NCBI RefSeq assembly: GCF_000332215.1
Contig: NZ_ALWB01000023.1
Span: 1 to 34,840 of the forward strand
Reading direction: 5' to 3'
Length of the DNA: 34,840 bases
DNA from: Pseudanabaena biceps PCC 7429
GTDB lineage: Bacteria; Cyanobacteriota; Cyanobacteriia; Pseudanabaenales; Pseudanabaenaceae
Part shown: one piece after another, positions 8,061-16,288 of the stretch
Layout: each line of letters begins with the position of its first letter
Position numbering within the stretch: the first letter of the stretch is position 1
Position numbers and translations under genes: made by a program
The notes under the pieces: model-generated
What the model was told of the DNA's origin: nothing
Database searches by the model: none
Seen by the model: only the letters and a program-made list of their open reading frames with translations

Positions 8061-9797
8061 ATGCTTCGTCTCGAACACATTCAGAAAATTTATCCCACTG
8101 GCGAAGTCCTCAAAGACGTTAACTGGGAAGTTAAAACAGGCGATCGCATTGGTTTAGTTGGCGTAAATGGCGCGGGGAAGTCAACACAGCTAAAAATTAT
8201 TGCAGGGGAAATCGAACCGACCGCAGGGCAGATCGTGCGACCTTCGAGCCTGAAAATTGCCTATCTCAGTCAAGAATTTGACATCGAAGAGACGAGGACG
8301 GTAAAGCAAGAGATGTGGCAAGCCTTTCAGGAAGTGCGGGAAATTCAAAAAGAATTAGCGATCGTCCACCATCATTTGGAAAATTTAAAAGATGGTGAGG
8401 ACTACGAGCCGATCCTCAAGAAAATGGATCGCCTCCAGCGTCAATTTGAAGATCATAACGGCTATGAATTGGAAAGCCGCATTGATAAACTATTGCCAGA
8501 CTTAGGTTTTAAAGCCGATGATGGCGATCGCTTTGTGAGCGAATATAGCGGCGGTTGGCAGATGCGGATGGGCTTAGGCAAAATTTTGCTCCAATCGCCA
8601 GACCTATTACTGCTGGACGAACCGACCAACCACCTCGATTTAGAAACGATCGAATGGTTGGAGAAATATTTGCGATCGCTCAGTACGCCAATGGTAATCG
8701 TTTCCCATGACCGTGAGTTTCTGGATCGTCTCTGTACCTCAATCGTGGAAACTGAGCGGGGCGTATCGACAACCTATCTGGGCAACTACTCATCGTACCT
8801 AGCGCAAAAGGCGGAAGCAAAAGCCGCTCAGGGGGCTGCCTTTGAACGCCAGCAAAAATACATCGAAAAACAACAGGTCTTTGTCGATCGTTTCAGGGCA
8901 AGTGCTACGCGCAGTACCCAAGCCAAGAGCCGAGAAAAGCAACTCGACAAAATTGATCGCATCGAAGCCCCTGACAGCGATGTTAGAACCCTAAAATTTC
9001 ATTTCCCCCCCGCCTCCCGGAGCGGGCGCGTTAGCGTGGAAATCAAGAACTTGACCCATGCCTACGGCGATCAGATCCTATTTTTAGGGGCAAAACTGGA
9101 GATCGAAAGAGGCGATCGGGTTGCCTTTTTAGGACCAAATGGGGCAGGAAAATCAACCCTATTAAAAATGGTAGTCGGCAAAGAATCCTATAACGAAGGC
9201 GAAATCGTTCTAGGGCATAACGTTTTAATTGGCTATTTTGAGCAAAATCAAGCCGAAGCTCTTGATTTAAATAAAGATGTATTTCATACCATTCACGATG
9301 ATTTTCCGAAGATGACCCACGAAGAAGTACGGGGCGTGCTGGGTAAATTTCTATTTAGTGGCGATACGGTCTTTAAAAACGTACGCGATCTCAGTGGTGG
9401 CGAAAAGGCAAGGCTGGCACTGGCAAAAATGTTGCTTACCCCAGTAAACTTTTTGATCCTTGACGAGCCGACCAACCACCTTGATATTCCAGCCAAGGAG
9501 ATGTTAGAGGCAGCGTTGCGAGAATATGAGGGTACAGTAGCTGTAATCTCCCACGATCGCTATTTCATCTCGCAGGTCGCCAATAAAATTGTGGAAATTC
9601 GCGATGGTGAGCTTTGCGTCTATGCAGGCGATTATGCCTACTACCAAGAAAAACGGGAAGAGGAGACAAGGGAAGCCAAGTATAAAGCGGAATTAGCTGC
9701 CAAAGCCGCTAAAGATGCTATTAAAAAGGAGAAAGAAAAAACTAAGCAAGCTGAAAAACGTCAAGAAAAACAACAACAAAAGGCGAAAGCAAAGTAA
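8061..9797 (+). CDS. ABC-F family ATPase (ribosome-associated type), 578 aa
   Basis: Two ATP-binding cassettes sit in one chain with no membrane segment, the ABC-F layout. Cassette 1 has Walker A GVNGAGKST (34-42), signature YSGGWQMRM (162-170) and Walker B LLLLDEPTNHLDLE. Cassette 2 has Walker A GPNGAGKST (358-366), signature LSGGEKARL (444-452) and Walker B FLILDEPTNHLD. The interdomain linker (about 240-310) is charged and helical, as in members that contact the ribosomal E site. The tail after residue 537 is a Lys/Glu/Ala-rich coiled coil. Family members act in translation or in rescue of stalled ribosomes; which subgroup (Uup, YbiT or a cyanobacterial one) I cannot say. It appears to be a single-gene unit. 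Confidence 0.9.
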   Translation: MLRLEHIQKIYPTGEVLKDVNWEVKTGDRIGLVGVNGAGKSTQLKIIAGEIEPTAGQIVRPSSLKIAYLSQEFDIEETRTVKQEMWQAFQEVREIQKELAIVHHHLENLKDGEDYEPILKKMDRLQRQFEDHNGYELESRIDKLLPDLGFKADDGDRFVSEYSGGWQMRMGLGKILLQSPDLLLLDEPTNHLDLETIEWLEKYLRSLSTPMVIVSHDREFLDRLCTSIVETERGVSTTYLGNYSSYLAQKAEAKAAQGAAFERQQKYIEKQQVFVDRFRASATRSTQAKSREKQLDKIDRIEAPDSDVRTLKFHFPPASRSGRVSVEIKNLTHAYGDQILFLGAKLEIERGDRVAFLGPNGAGKSTLLKMVVGKESYNEGEIVLGHNVLIGYFEQNQAEALDLNKDVFHTIHDDFPKMTHEEVRGVLGKFLFSGDTVFKNVRDLSGGEKARLALAKMLLTPVNFLILDEPTNHLDIPAKEMLEAALREYEGTVAVISHDRYFISQVANKIVEIRDGELCVYAGDYAYYQEKREEETREAKYKAELAAKAAKDAIKKEKEKTKQAEKRQEKQQQKAKAK

Positions 9798-9815
9798 TAT
9801 GCAAACATCGTTTGC

Positions 9816-9880
9816 GATTTCACAATTTGATTTCACAATTTGATTTCACAATTTGATTTCATAATTTGATTTCATAGCTT
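9816..9880. repeat. 13-bp tandem repeat, five copies
   Basis: The unit gatttcacaattt is repeated at 9816, 9829, 9842, 9855 and 9868; the last two copies have point changes. It lies just after the ABC-F stop codon. Confidence 0.92.
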
Positions 9881-9960
9881 GATTTCCGTGCTTTGCACTG
9901 TAATCAAAACTAAATTCTGACACTCAATCGGGTTATAGCGCTTTTTAAGCAATCGGGTTA

Positions 9961-10003
9961 CATTGAATTATTTACTCGTCAAAGGCGGGTAAATAATTCA
10001 ATG
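9961..10003. repeat. Palindrome, 15-bp arms, 13-nt loop
   Basis: cattgaattatttac (9961-9975) faces its exact reverse complement at 9989-10003. Unlike most palindromes here, the loop is long and AT/GC mixed. Confidence 0.85.
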
Positions 10004-10140
10004 CACCTTATTCGACTAGGGAACGCTATACAGCATTCCTAGATTATTGATGAGAAAAATGGGGTTTCGACTTTGCTCAGCTAGCGGGATACCTCGGCTA
10101 ATCGAGGTCGAAGTCTCTCCCAACTCATTTAGGATTGCTA

Positions 10141-10245
10141 TAAGTAAGTGGGCTTAATTAAATATAAAACCCTAAAACCTGCGGTGCAAGCGCAGCGTGT
10201 GCCGCAGGTTTTAGCTCTGGATTTTAATTATGCTGAGGTACTTAC
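10141..10245. repeat. Family B palindromic element
   Basis: The core hairpin is at 10173-10213 (12-bp perfect outer arms taaaacctgcgg, imperfect inside). Flanks are taagtaagtgggcttaatta on the left and attatgctgaggtacttaca on the right. The right flank matches that after 3258 and, in part, that after 13712. Conserved ends plus a variable hairpin suggest a small transposable element (MITE); no target duplication was identified. Confidence 0.7.
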
Positions 10246-10310
10246 ATGAATTGAATTGAGGGATGAACGAGAGACGCATTCGTTCTTTTTGATAAAAGTA
10301 TACTATTGCT

Positions 10311-11255
10311 ATGTTGGATCACATTGCTAAGAAACGCAATTTGATAGAACGTTATTCCCAAGGAGAAAGGAACTTCGAGGGATGGGATTTGAAGGGAGTA
10401 GATTTAAGTAAAGTTGACCTTAGCCATGCAATTTTACGTAACACAAATCTAGTTTTTGCCAATCTCTGGGAGGCAAATCTCTGTAATACCGATCTATCAG
10501 GTGCAAATTTATCCGATGCCGATCTAAGCGGAGCATCTCTGTTGGACGCTAATCTTAGTAATGCTAATATCACCCGTACAAATTTTACCTATGCGGGCTT
10601 AAGTGGGGTGCAGTTTGCGAATGCGCATCTTAACAGTGCGAACTTTCGGCTCGCGATTTTGAACTGTACGAACTTGCATGGGATGGATTTTAAACGGGTG
10701 AACTTGCAAAAAGCCTATCTTTTAGAGACAAATCTCTCTAATACAGACTTAAGTCATGTTAATTTACATCACGCCTTTTTATTTAGAGCTAATTTAAGCC
10801 GAGCAAATTTGCAAAATGCCGATCTCAGTGAGGCAGACTTGAGTGAGTCCAGCTTGCATGGGGCAAATTTACATGGGGCAAATTTAAGTGAAGTCGATTT
10901 ACGCGAAGCCGATCTTGATCGCGTAGATTTTAGCGAGCTTAATTTACGGTTAGCCAATTTAAGCGGGCTCAATTTGAGTAATGTGAGTTTTATCGGGAGC
11001 AACTTAAGCAAGGCAATTTTGCGGGGGACGGTTTTGCGAGGGGCTTGCTTTAATGCGGCAAATCTGTGGAATGCCGATCTGACGGGAGCCGATCTGACGG
11101 GAGCCGATCTGACGGGGGCTGATCTACGCTGTGCCAACTTTGATGGCGCTAATCTAAAATATGCTGAAGTAGATGTGGGATGGATGAACGAGGTAAGGAT
11201 CTGTCAAACAGTCTTGCCCGATGGCAATATCTCCAATCGAACTTGCCGTGCTTAA
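10311..11255 (+). CDS. Pentapeptide-repeat protein, 314 aa
   Basis: From about residue 22 to 290 almost every fifth residue is Leu or Phe in A(D/N)LXX units, which fold into a right-handed quadrilateral beta helix. Near-identical units at the DNA level (gacgggagccgatct around 11085-11120) point to recent internal duplication. No signal peptide, kinase or other domain is attached. Such proteins have diverse and mostly unknown roles in cyanobacteria. The 3' end overlaps the first possible start of rnc by 35 bp, or is separated from its second start by 7 bp, so the two are probably co-transcribed. The open antisense frame across the repeats is an artefact of codon periodicity. Confidence 0.88.
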   Translation: MLDHIAKKRNLIERYSQGERNFEGWDLKGVDLSKVDLSHAILRNTNLVFANLWEANLCNTDLSGANLSDADLSGASLLDANLSNANITRTNFTYAGLSGVQFANAHLNSANFRLAILNCTNLHGMDFKRVNLQKAYLLETNLSNTDLSHVNLHHAFLFRANLSRANLQNADLSEADLSESSLHGANLHGANLSEVDLREADLDRVDFSELNLRLANLSGLNLSNVSFIGSNLSKAILRGTVLRGACFNAANLWNADLTGADLTGADLTGADLRCANFDGANLKYAEVDVGWMNEVRICQTVLPDGNISNRTCRA

Positions 11256-11946
11256 GGTCATCATGAAAGACTTATTTGTTTTTAAAAATGAGAATTTATT
11301 GCGGATGGCTCTGACCCATCGCTCCTACGTTCACGAAAATCCTAGTGCGGGAGAAGATAATGAGCGTTTGGAATTTTTGGGAGATGCGATCTTAAACTTT
11401 CTCAGTGGCTCCTATCTTTATCGGCAACATGCTGATTTAGGTGAAGACGAATTGACCCGCCGCCGCGCAGCTCTAGTTGATGAGAAACAGTTGGCAAACT
11501 TTGCGATCGCTTTAGACCTAGACAGCCAAATTTTATTAGGTAAAGGAGCTATGCGGGATGGGGGTAATAAGAGTGAAAACTTGTTAAGCTGCGCCTTTGA
11601 GGCAATGATCGGGGCTTTTTACCTAGATTGTAATTGTGATGTGGAGGCGGTGCGTCCAGCGGTGGAGGCCCTATTTGATTCGGTCCCGCCAGAACTTGTG
11701 AATACCCGGGCCGATCTAGATGCGAAAAATCGTTTGCAGGAATGGGTACAGTCCTACATTGGGCATATTTTGCCCAAGTATGTGACCGAAAAAGTAGGCG
11801 GAACCGATCATACGCCTGAATTTGCGTCTAAAGTATATGTTGGCGATCGCCTATATGGTCAAAGTCTGCGAAATTTTGCTAGTAAAAAAGAAGCAGAACG
11901 AGCCGCCGCGCTAGATGCATTGGAACAAATAGAGAGAATGTTATAG
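11221..11946 (+). CDS. rnc: Ribonuclease III, 241 aa (or 227)
   Basis: It cleaves double-stranded RNA in rRNA and mRNA processing. The N-terminal endonuclease domain carries MALTHRSYVHEN and the signature NERLEFLGDAIL (residues 47-58), with the second acidic site in CAFEAMIGAFYLD. A C-terminal dsRNA-binding domain starts near DAKNRLQEWVQ and ends SKKEAERAAALDAL. Two starts are possible. ATG 11221 gives an N-terminal helix that aligns with E. coli RNase III but overlaps the upstream gene by 35 bp. ATG 11263 has AAGG five nt upstream and no overlap. I list the longer form. Downstream is rimM after 75 bp, so it may share an operon with it. Confidence 0.93.
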   Translation: MAISPIELAVLKVIMKDLFVFKNENLLRMALTHRSYVHENPSAGEDNERLEFLGDAILNFLSGSYLYRQHADLGEDELTRRRAALVDEKQLANFAIALDLDSQILLGKGAMRDGGNKSENLLSCAFEAMIGAFYLDCNCDVEAVRPAVEALFDSVPPELVNTRADLDAKNRLQEWVQSYIGHILPKYVTEKVGGTDHTPEFASKVYVGDRLYGQSLRNFASKKEAERAAALDALEQIERML

Positions 11947-12021
11947 GTTTTGCTAAGCTTTCTTAAGCGGGATTTGGTAACAGGACTCGGCAACGAGGCT
12001 TGGCAAACAAGGATAAATATT

Positions 12022-12570
12022 ATGACTGAAGATTGGTTAATAATTGGCAAAATAGTCTCACCGCAGGGGCTGAAAGGCGAGGTGAGGATATTGTCCTATT
12101 CAGATTTTCCTGAAAGGTTTGAAAATGCTGGGAAGCGCTGGATCGCGGCATCTGAGAAGGATGAACCCCAAGAAATCATGATGTTGGCGGGGCGCGAGGT
12201 TGCTGGTAAAAAGAATCTATTTGTAGTTCGCCTAGAGGGGATTAATGATTGCGATCGCGCCGAAGCTTTACGGAATTACGTGATGATGATTCCCACTAGC
12301 GATCGCCCCTACCTCGAACACAACGAATACATGATCGCGGATTTAGTTGGTTGTCAGGTTTACCATCAAGCGACGGGTAAGCTACTTGGCGAAGTTATCA
12401 GTATCATTGCTGCTGGCAATGATTTGTTAGAGGTTCGTAATCTTGATAATCAAGAAGTGGAGTTAATTCCCTTTGTCGAAGCGATCGCCCCCTTTGTGGA
12501 TATTCATCAAAAGAGGATTGAAGTTACTCCCCCTAAGGGACTTATTGATCGATGGCTAGTCATTGAGTAG
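12022..12570 (+). CDS. rimM: Ribosome maturation factor RimM, 182 aa
   Basis: RimM binds ribosomal protein S19 and helps assemble the head of the 30S subunit. The N-terminal RimM domain is plain (IIGKIVSPQGLKGEVRILSY), and a C-terminal PRC-barrel follows from about residue 100 (MIADLVGCQVYHQATGKLLGEV ... VELIPFVEAIAPFVDI). ATG 12022 is chosen because AAGGA lies 8 nt upstream and family members begin just before this motif; the frame is open further up to 11950 but that part is unlike the family. A 145-bp mobile palindromic element starts 10 bp after the stop. Confidence 0.93.
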   Translation: MTEDWLIIGKIVSPQGLKGEVRILSYSDFPERFENAGKRWIAASEKDEPQEIMMLAGREVAGKKNLFVVRLEGINDCDRAEALRNYVMMIPTSDRPYLEHNEYMIADLVGCQVYHQATGKLLGEVISIIAAGNDLLEVRNLDNQEVELIPFVEAIAPFVDIHQKRIEVTPPKGLIDRWLVIE

Positions 12571-12579
12571 CGTTATTGA

Positions 12580-12724
12580 GCGCGAGTTCGGGATAATTTG
12601 AAACGGGCTGTGAGAAAGGGTTTGCTACGCAAACCCTTTCTCACAGCCCAGAATTAAAAGCCTTGCTACGCAAGGCTTTTAATTCTGGGCTTTTAAAATT
12701 TGCCAGCTTAACCCGAACTGACGT
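12580..12724. mobile_element. 145-bp IS982-type MITE, copy 1
   Basis: Left end gcgcgagttcgggataattt and right end cttaacccgaactgacgt form an imperfect terminal inverted repeat, matching the 34083 end of the IS982 remnant (acgtgagttcgggttaag). Inside are two hairpins, 12605-12649 (21-bp arms) and 12647-12689 (20-bp arms), both with a TAC tip. It is exactly as long as the copy at 28079-28223. I see no clear target duplication, and the left end carries two changes, so this copy may be older. It would end the rimM transcript as a strong hairpin. Confidence 0.85.
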
Positions 12725-12766
12725 TAACTATAGCTATAAAAAAAGCTATAAAAAAAGTAGAGGGAA

Positions 12767-13534
12767 TTATATTTTTGATTGAGCGAGGCGTTTATTTCGC
12801 ATTAGTACATTTGCGCCTTCATTGGTTTGTTCGATGACCAGTAAAGGCGTGGGCTTGGCACTCTGATCCCAGCTAATTACAGCGAGCCTTCCCTGAATCG
12901 TCGGTTGCCAATTCCGATTTTCATCTGAGGCGACCACAAAATTTTCTAGCCCGATCGCTAAATCCTTCAGAATACTTTGCGATCCGTGGAGGGGAATTTT
13001 GGCGAGCTTAACATGGATGCGAAAAAGGGTACGCATCTGCGAATCATCATGGTGCTCGGGTTTAAAAGCCACATCAAAAATCACATCAATCTTGCGGACA
13101 TTGCCACTATCCTCTTCGCTGGGCATTAGCAGGGGGGTGATTTTTTTACGAAGATTAACTTTGATCTGCGCCAAAATAATATTGCAGAAATGAGTCTCTT
13201 CCATCCTCATGCTTAGATAGTCTAAATTAAACTCACGAGAATGAATTAAGTCGGGATTGCGCTCATGTTCGTCGATGGTATGCAATGCGAGCTTGAGCTT
13301 TTTGGTCAGTTCGTCCGTTTTGAGTTTTTCGATTTTTAGTTGTTGGCGACTTTTGCGTAGCTGCCAGTAATTATAGGCGGTCGCTCCAATTGCCCCCCAC
13401 AGCAGAATTAAAAGTAAGCTTACGCCGATTGGATTTTGGAGTGGAAGCATTGAATGCTCGATATTGCCGATAAAGCCATCGCGATCGCTAGTTTTAGTCG
13501 TCGGTACAGTTTGTAATGAGTACAACATAGCCAT
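12767..13534 (-). CDS. Membrane-anchored conserved cyanobacterial protein, 255 aa
   Basis: One transmembrane segment (about residues 34-55, NPIGVSLLLILLWGAIGATAY) is followed by a charged, probably coiled-coil stretch (LRKSRQQLKIEKLKTDELTKKL), then a soluble domain of about 170 residues. The block NPDLIHSREFNLDYLSMRMEE is what I recall as the conserved mark of a family found across cyanobacteria, with no known function. The topology predicts the C-terminal domain on one membrane face. Two starts, 13534 and 13528, differ by two residues. It is flanked on both sides by IS982-type palindromic elements and probably forms a single-gene unit. Confidence 0.82.
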   Translation of the reverse strand: MAMLYSLQTVPTTKTSDRDGFIGNIEHSMLPLQNPIGVSLLLILLWGAIGATAYNYWQLRKSRQQLKIEKLKTDELTKKLKLALHTIDEHERNPDLIHSREFNLDYLSMRMEETHFCNIILAQIKVNLRKKITPLLMPSEEDSGNVRKIDVIFDVAFKPEHHDDSQMRTLFRIHVKLAKIPLHGSQSILKDLAIGLENFVVASDENRNWQPTIQGRLAVISWDQSAKPTPLLVIEQTNEGANVLMRNKRLAQSKI

Positions 13535-13645
13535 GCCCCATTGATTGTTTCCTTAAATAGCCCTCTATGACTATTCCCATAATACGCAATGAAATTAATA
13601 TGACTGTGTTTATTAAGGAAACTCTATCTGTCGCCACTTGCCTTA

Positions 13646-13741
13646 ACGTCAGTTCGGGTTAAGCTGGCAAAAAAAACTGTAGCGCACGCTGCGCGTGCGC
13701 TACAGTTTTTTTGGTTTTTAGTTATGCCTAGCTACTTAGTA
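13646..13741. repeat. Chimeric palindromic element: IS982-MITE end joined to family B end
   Basis: The left side (acgtcagttcgggttaagct, from 13646) is the right end of the 145-bp MITE, inverted. The middle is a perfect hairpin at 13670-13712 (20-bp arms, TGC tip). The right side (ttatgcctagctacttagta) is a family B end. The last bases touch the stop codon of the kinase gene at 13743. Confidence 0.75.
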
Positions 13742-13742
13742 A

Positions 13743-15626
13743 CTAATCAATTTTGGTAAGATTAGCAATTTTCCATTTACCATTTTCAAAATTTAGCGTG
13801 CAAACATATCTACCTTTAGATGGTTGGGACTGGGAGTGATCGATTTTGCCATTGACATACAGAGTCGGGCTTTCATAGATTTCTACAGTCACCTTTGCTT
13901 GATCGTCTTGAATCCCAAATGCGCCTGCTCGGCTCACCGTAAAGTTGCCATAGCTGTAAAAAGCATTATTGCTCTGGAGCCAATCGATCGAACCTTTGCG
14001 CTTTTCGTATGCCTCCCCTGTAGTTAGCTCTGCTAATAATTGGCGATCGAAGGGTGGGGCAAACATTTGATTTTTACTGGCTACCAATTTATCGATGAGC
14101 CCTACCGCTTCCGCTTCTGACAATGGCGCGATCGCCCCCTTGGACAAATCTGGCTTAGGCGTGGCGCGATCGCCTATGGGACTTGTTGTCGGTGTGGCAC
14201 TCGGCTCAATAGCTGAGGGATTGGCAGATGGACTGGGGGAATTAGAAACAGGTTTCGCAGTTTGACTGGTTGGGGGCGTTTGGTTATTAGTTAGATTATT
14301 AGTCGGATTATTTGTCTGGTCACTTGCCTGATTATTAGTTGGATTATTAGTTGGATTATTGGTTGGATTATTAGTTGGGTTACTTTGCTGGCTGTTGGTT
14401 TTATTAGTACTCGCCAAATTGTTGGAGTGATTTTGAGTGGCTATTACTACGCCGAAGGCGATCGCTCCTGCCAACGCGCCAGCCCAAGCAAAGAACCAGA
14501 AAGGTTTATTGCCATTCGTATTGCTACTAATAGGATTGCCACTATTCGCCTTGTTATTGGCAACTGGTACATAGCCCTGCACCGTTTGCGCTGATGTGAT
14601 CTCGTTATTCCTCTGATTTATCGTCTGATTTATCGTAGGTGGGGCGGCAAGGGGTTGTATAAATTTAGGGGCAGGTGGGGCGGTAGGTAAAATTGTGGGG
14701 GGAATTGGTGGAGAAATGTCAGGGGCTAAATTACCGCTATTGATACCCACGATCGTAGACTGAAGCCCATTACCAGAAGGAGTTACCTGTTGAGTTGGCA
14801 AACTATGATCGCCTAATTTTGCTAAGACTTTACGAATCTCTGCTGCGGATTCATAACGATCTTTGTAGTGATAGCGGGTCATCTTGGTTAATACATCGAC
14901 TAAGCCTGATCTGACGGGGACGAGATGCTGCCAAATTAATTCTCCCGTCTGGTAGTCTTCTTGCAGTTCGCGGGGTGGTAAACCCGTTAAAGCCTGAATG
15001 CCAATTACGCCGATCGCATAGAGATCGCTATTGGGACGGGGTTTGCCCTGAGCTTGTTCGCTTGGCATATAGCCCAAAGTACCGACCGCCACCGTAGCGA
15101 TCGTTTGCCCCTCTTGATTAATCTGGTTTTGGACTTGCTTGATCGCCCCAAAATCGATCAGTACTAACTTGCCATCGGATTTACGGCGAATAATATTATC
15201 TGGCTTGATATCGCGGTGGATTACACCGTGACTGTGGGTATATTCCAAAATACTTAATAAATCGTCTAATATCTGGATTACTTGCGGTTCGCCTAGCCGA
15301 TAGCCACGTATTAACTCGCTATCGAGCGATCGCCCCTCGACGAATTCTTCTACCAAATAAAACTCTCCCTGCTGATCGAAATAGGCAAGCAGGCGGGGAA
15401 TGCGATCGTGATTCCCCAATTGAGCGAGGGTCTGCGCTTCACTTGTAAAGAGGCGATTAGCGACCTTCAGATATTCGCGATCGCTACTGGCAGGTTTGAG
15501 ATGCTTGACTACACACAAAGGCTCGTTGGGGATGCGGGTATCGTGAGCCAGATAGGTATGACCAAAGCCACCCTCGCCAAGTTTGCTAGCGATGCGATAG
15601 CGTCCATCAAGTAATTGACCAATCAT
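13743..15626 (-). CDS. Membrane-bound Ser/Thr protein kinase with C-terminal ARC6/IMS-like domain, 627 aa
   Basis: The kinase domain covers residues about 10-270: glycine loop GEGGFG (17-22), lysine K41, catalytic HRDIKPDN (137-144), DFG (158-160), and the APE-equivalent PSE (188-190). A Pro/Thr-rich linker follows, then one membrane segment (about 376-397, FFAWAGALAGAIAFGVVIAT) and an Asn-rich tract with NPTN repeats (415-450). The last 125 residues (LSEAEAVGLIDKLVASKN to GKWKIANLTKID) look like the IMS/DUF4101 domain of the chloroplast division protein ARC6; this is from memory of the pattern. ATG 15626 is chosen because GGAG sits 6 nt upstream; another ATG lies at 15638. The likely layout is kinase in the cytoplasm and IMS-like domain across the membrane. 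Confidence 0.9.
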   Translation of the reverse strand: MIGQLLDGRYRIASKLGEGGFGHTYLAHDTRIPNEPLCVVKHLKPASSDREYLKVANRLFTSEAQTLAQLGNHDRIPRLLAYFDQQGEFYLVEEFVEGRSLDSELIRGYRLGEPQVIQILDDLLSILEYTHSHGVIHRDIKPDNIIRRKSDGKLVLIDFGAIKQVQNQINQEGQTIATVAVGTLGYMPSEQAQGKPRPNSDLYAIGVIGIQALTGLPPRELQEDYQTGELIWQHLVPVRSGLVDVLTKMTRYHYKDRYESAAEIRKVLAKLGDHSLPTQQVTPSGNGLQSTIVGINSGNLAPDISPPIPPTILPTAPPAPKFIQPLAAPPTINQTINQRNNEITSAQTVQGYVPVANNKANSGNPISSNTNGNKPFWFFAWAGALAGAIAFGVVIATQNHSNNLASTNKTNSQQSNPTNNPTNNPTNNPTNNQASDQTNNPTNNLTNNQTPPTSQTAKPVSNSPSPSANPSAIEPSATPTTSPIGDRATPKPDLSKGAIAPLSEAEAVGLIDKLVASKNQMFAPPFDRQLLAELTTGEAYEKRKGSIDWLQSNNAFYSYGNFTVSRAGAFGIQDDQAKVTVEIYESPTLYVNGKIDHSQSQPSKGRYVCTLNFENGKWKIANLTKID

Positions 15627-15810
15627 GCTTGACTCCATCTCTGCAATAAATATAACCCAGAGATCCTAAATTAGAGATGTGGTGTAGTATGAATCGACAT
15701 ATCTATTTTTCTGATTTACGTAGATCCTAGGCTTTAGGTTTTGCTTTAGGTTTTAAGGACACCTTGGTTTATGATGATTAAGCTGTAATGCCTGTAACTA
15801 AAGTTAAAGT

Positions 15811-15833
15811 GCTAACGTCAAAAATGACGTAGC
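15811..15833. promoter_or_regulatory. Small inverted repeat in a divergent promoter region
   Basis: gctaacgtca and tgacgtagc are near-mirror arms around AAA(A). It lies between the kinase (minus) and the 116-aa gene (plus), about 85 bp before the latter. It could be an operator; the evidence is symmetry only. Confidence 0.3.
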
Positions 15834-15916
15834 CTAGAATAGATATACAGCTTTCAGAGATAGTTTGTAGACAAGGACTAGTAACCTGCTAGCCGCAACT
15901 GTTGTTTTGATGATTT

Positions 15917-16267
15917 ATGGCTAGATACACTCAACATTTCTTAGTTGAAATCGCTCCTGAAGACCTACATTCAACGATCGTTAAAACGTTGGAGGGTTGT
16001 AACTTGGTAATTACTTACGAAACTGATGACTATGTAATTGCCCAAGAAATCGAGACTAATGCATCATTCGCGAAAATGGTAACCGTAGAAGTCTTGATTC
16101 ATCGTTCCGAAATAGAAGGCAATCAAGCGAAATTGACCAGTGTCACCAAAAACGCTGAATTGCCGCTTCGGATTAATAATTACTGTCATGGCATCTCCGA
16201 TCGCGTTTCTAAAGCCTTCTGTGATAGTCAAGCATGGAAACTTTTAGAAGTCACTTCAGGATATTAG
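15917..16267 (+). CDS. Conserved cyanobacterial protein of unknown function, 116 aa
   Basis: It starts MARYTQHFLVEIAPEDLHST and ends WKLLEVTSGY. It is soluble, of mixed alpha/beta pattern, with no signal peptide and no catalytic motif. The blocks YETDDYVIAQE, KMVTVEVLIHRSE and LPLRINNYCHGI match a family I recall as conserved in cyanobacteria without assigned role. Its stop lies 21 bp before smpB on the same strand, so the two very likely share an mRNA, which hints at a link with RNA or translation; that is inference from position only. Confidence 0.82.
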   Translation: MARYTQHFLVEIAPEDLHSTIVKTLEGCNLVITYETDDYVIAQEIETNASFAKMVTVEVLIHRSEIEGNQAKLTSVTKNAELPLRINNYCHGISDRVSKAFCDSQAWKLLEVTSGY

Positions 16268-16288
16268 ACGGTATTTGATTGGGAATAA

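Larger units (their letters stand above)
9798..10310. other. Repeat-filled intergenic region, about 510 bp
   Basis: There is no gene here. From left to right it holds a 13-bp tandem repeat (9816-9880), a duplicated caatcgggtta (about 9927-9960), a palindrome (9961-10003), a block at 10030-10145 with ggtttcgactt facing gaggtcgaagtc (an imperfect inverted pair), and a family B element (10141-10245). The promoter of the pentapeptide gene should lie in 10245-10310. Confidence 0.6.

Noticed and set aside
9816-9880. Regularly spaced short repeats as a CRISPR array
   Set aside because: The repeats are head-to-tail without spacers and only 13 bp long.
10769-11137. Long open frame antisense to the pentapeptide gene, rich in Arg/Lys/Ser
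   Set aside because: The 15-bp periodicity of the pentapeptide codons keeps the opposite strand open by chance.
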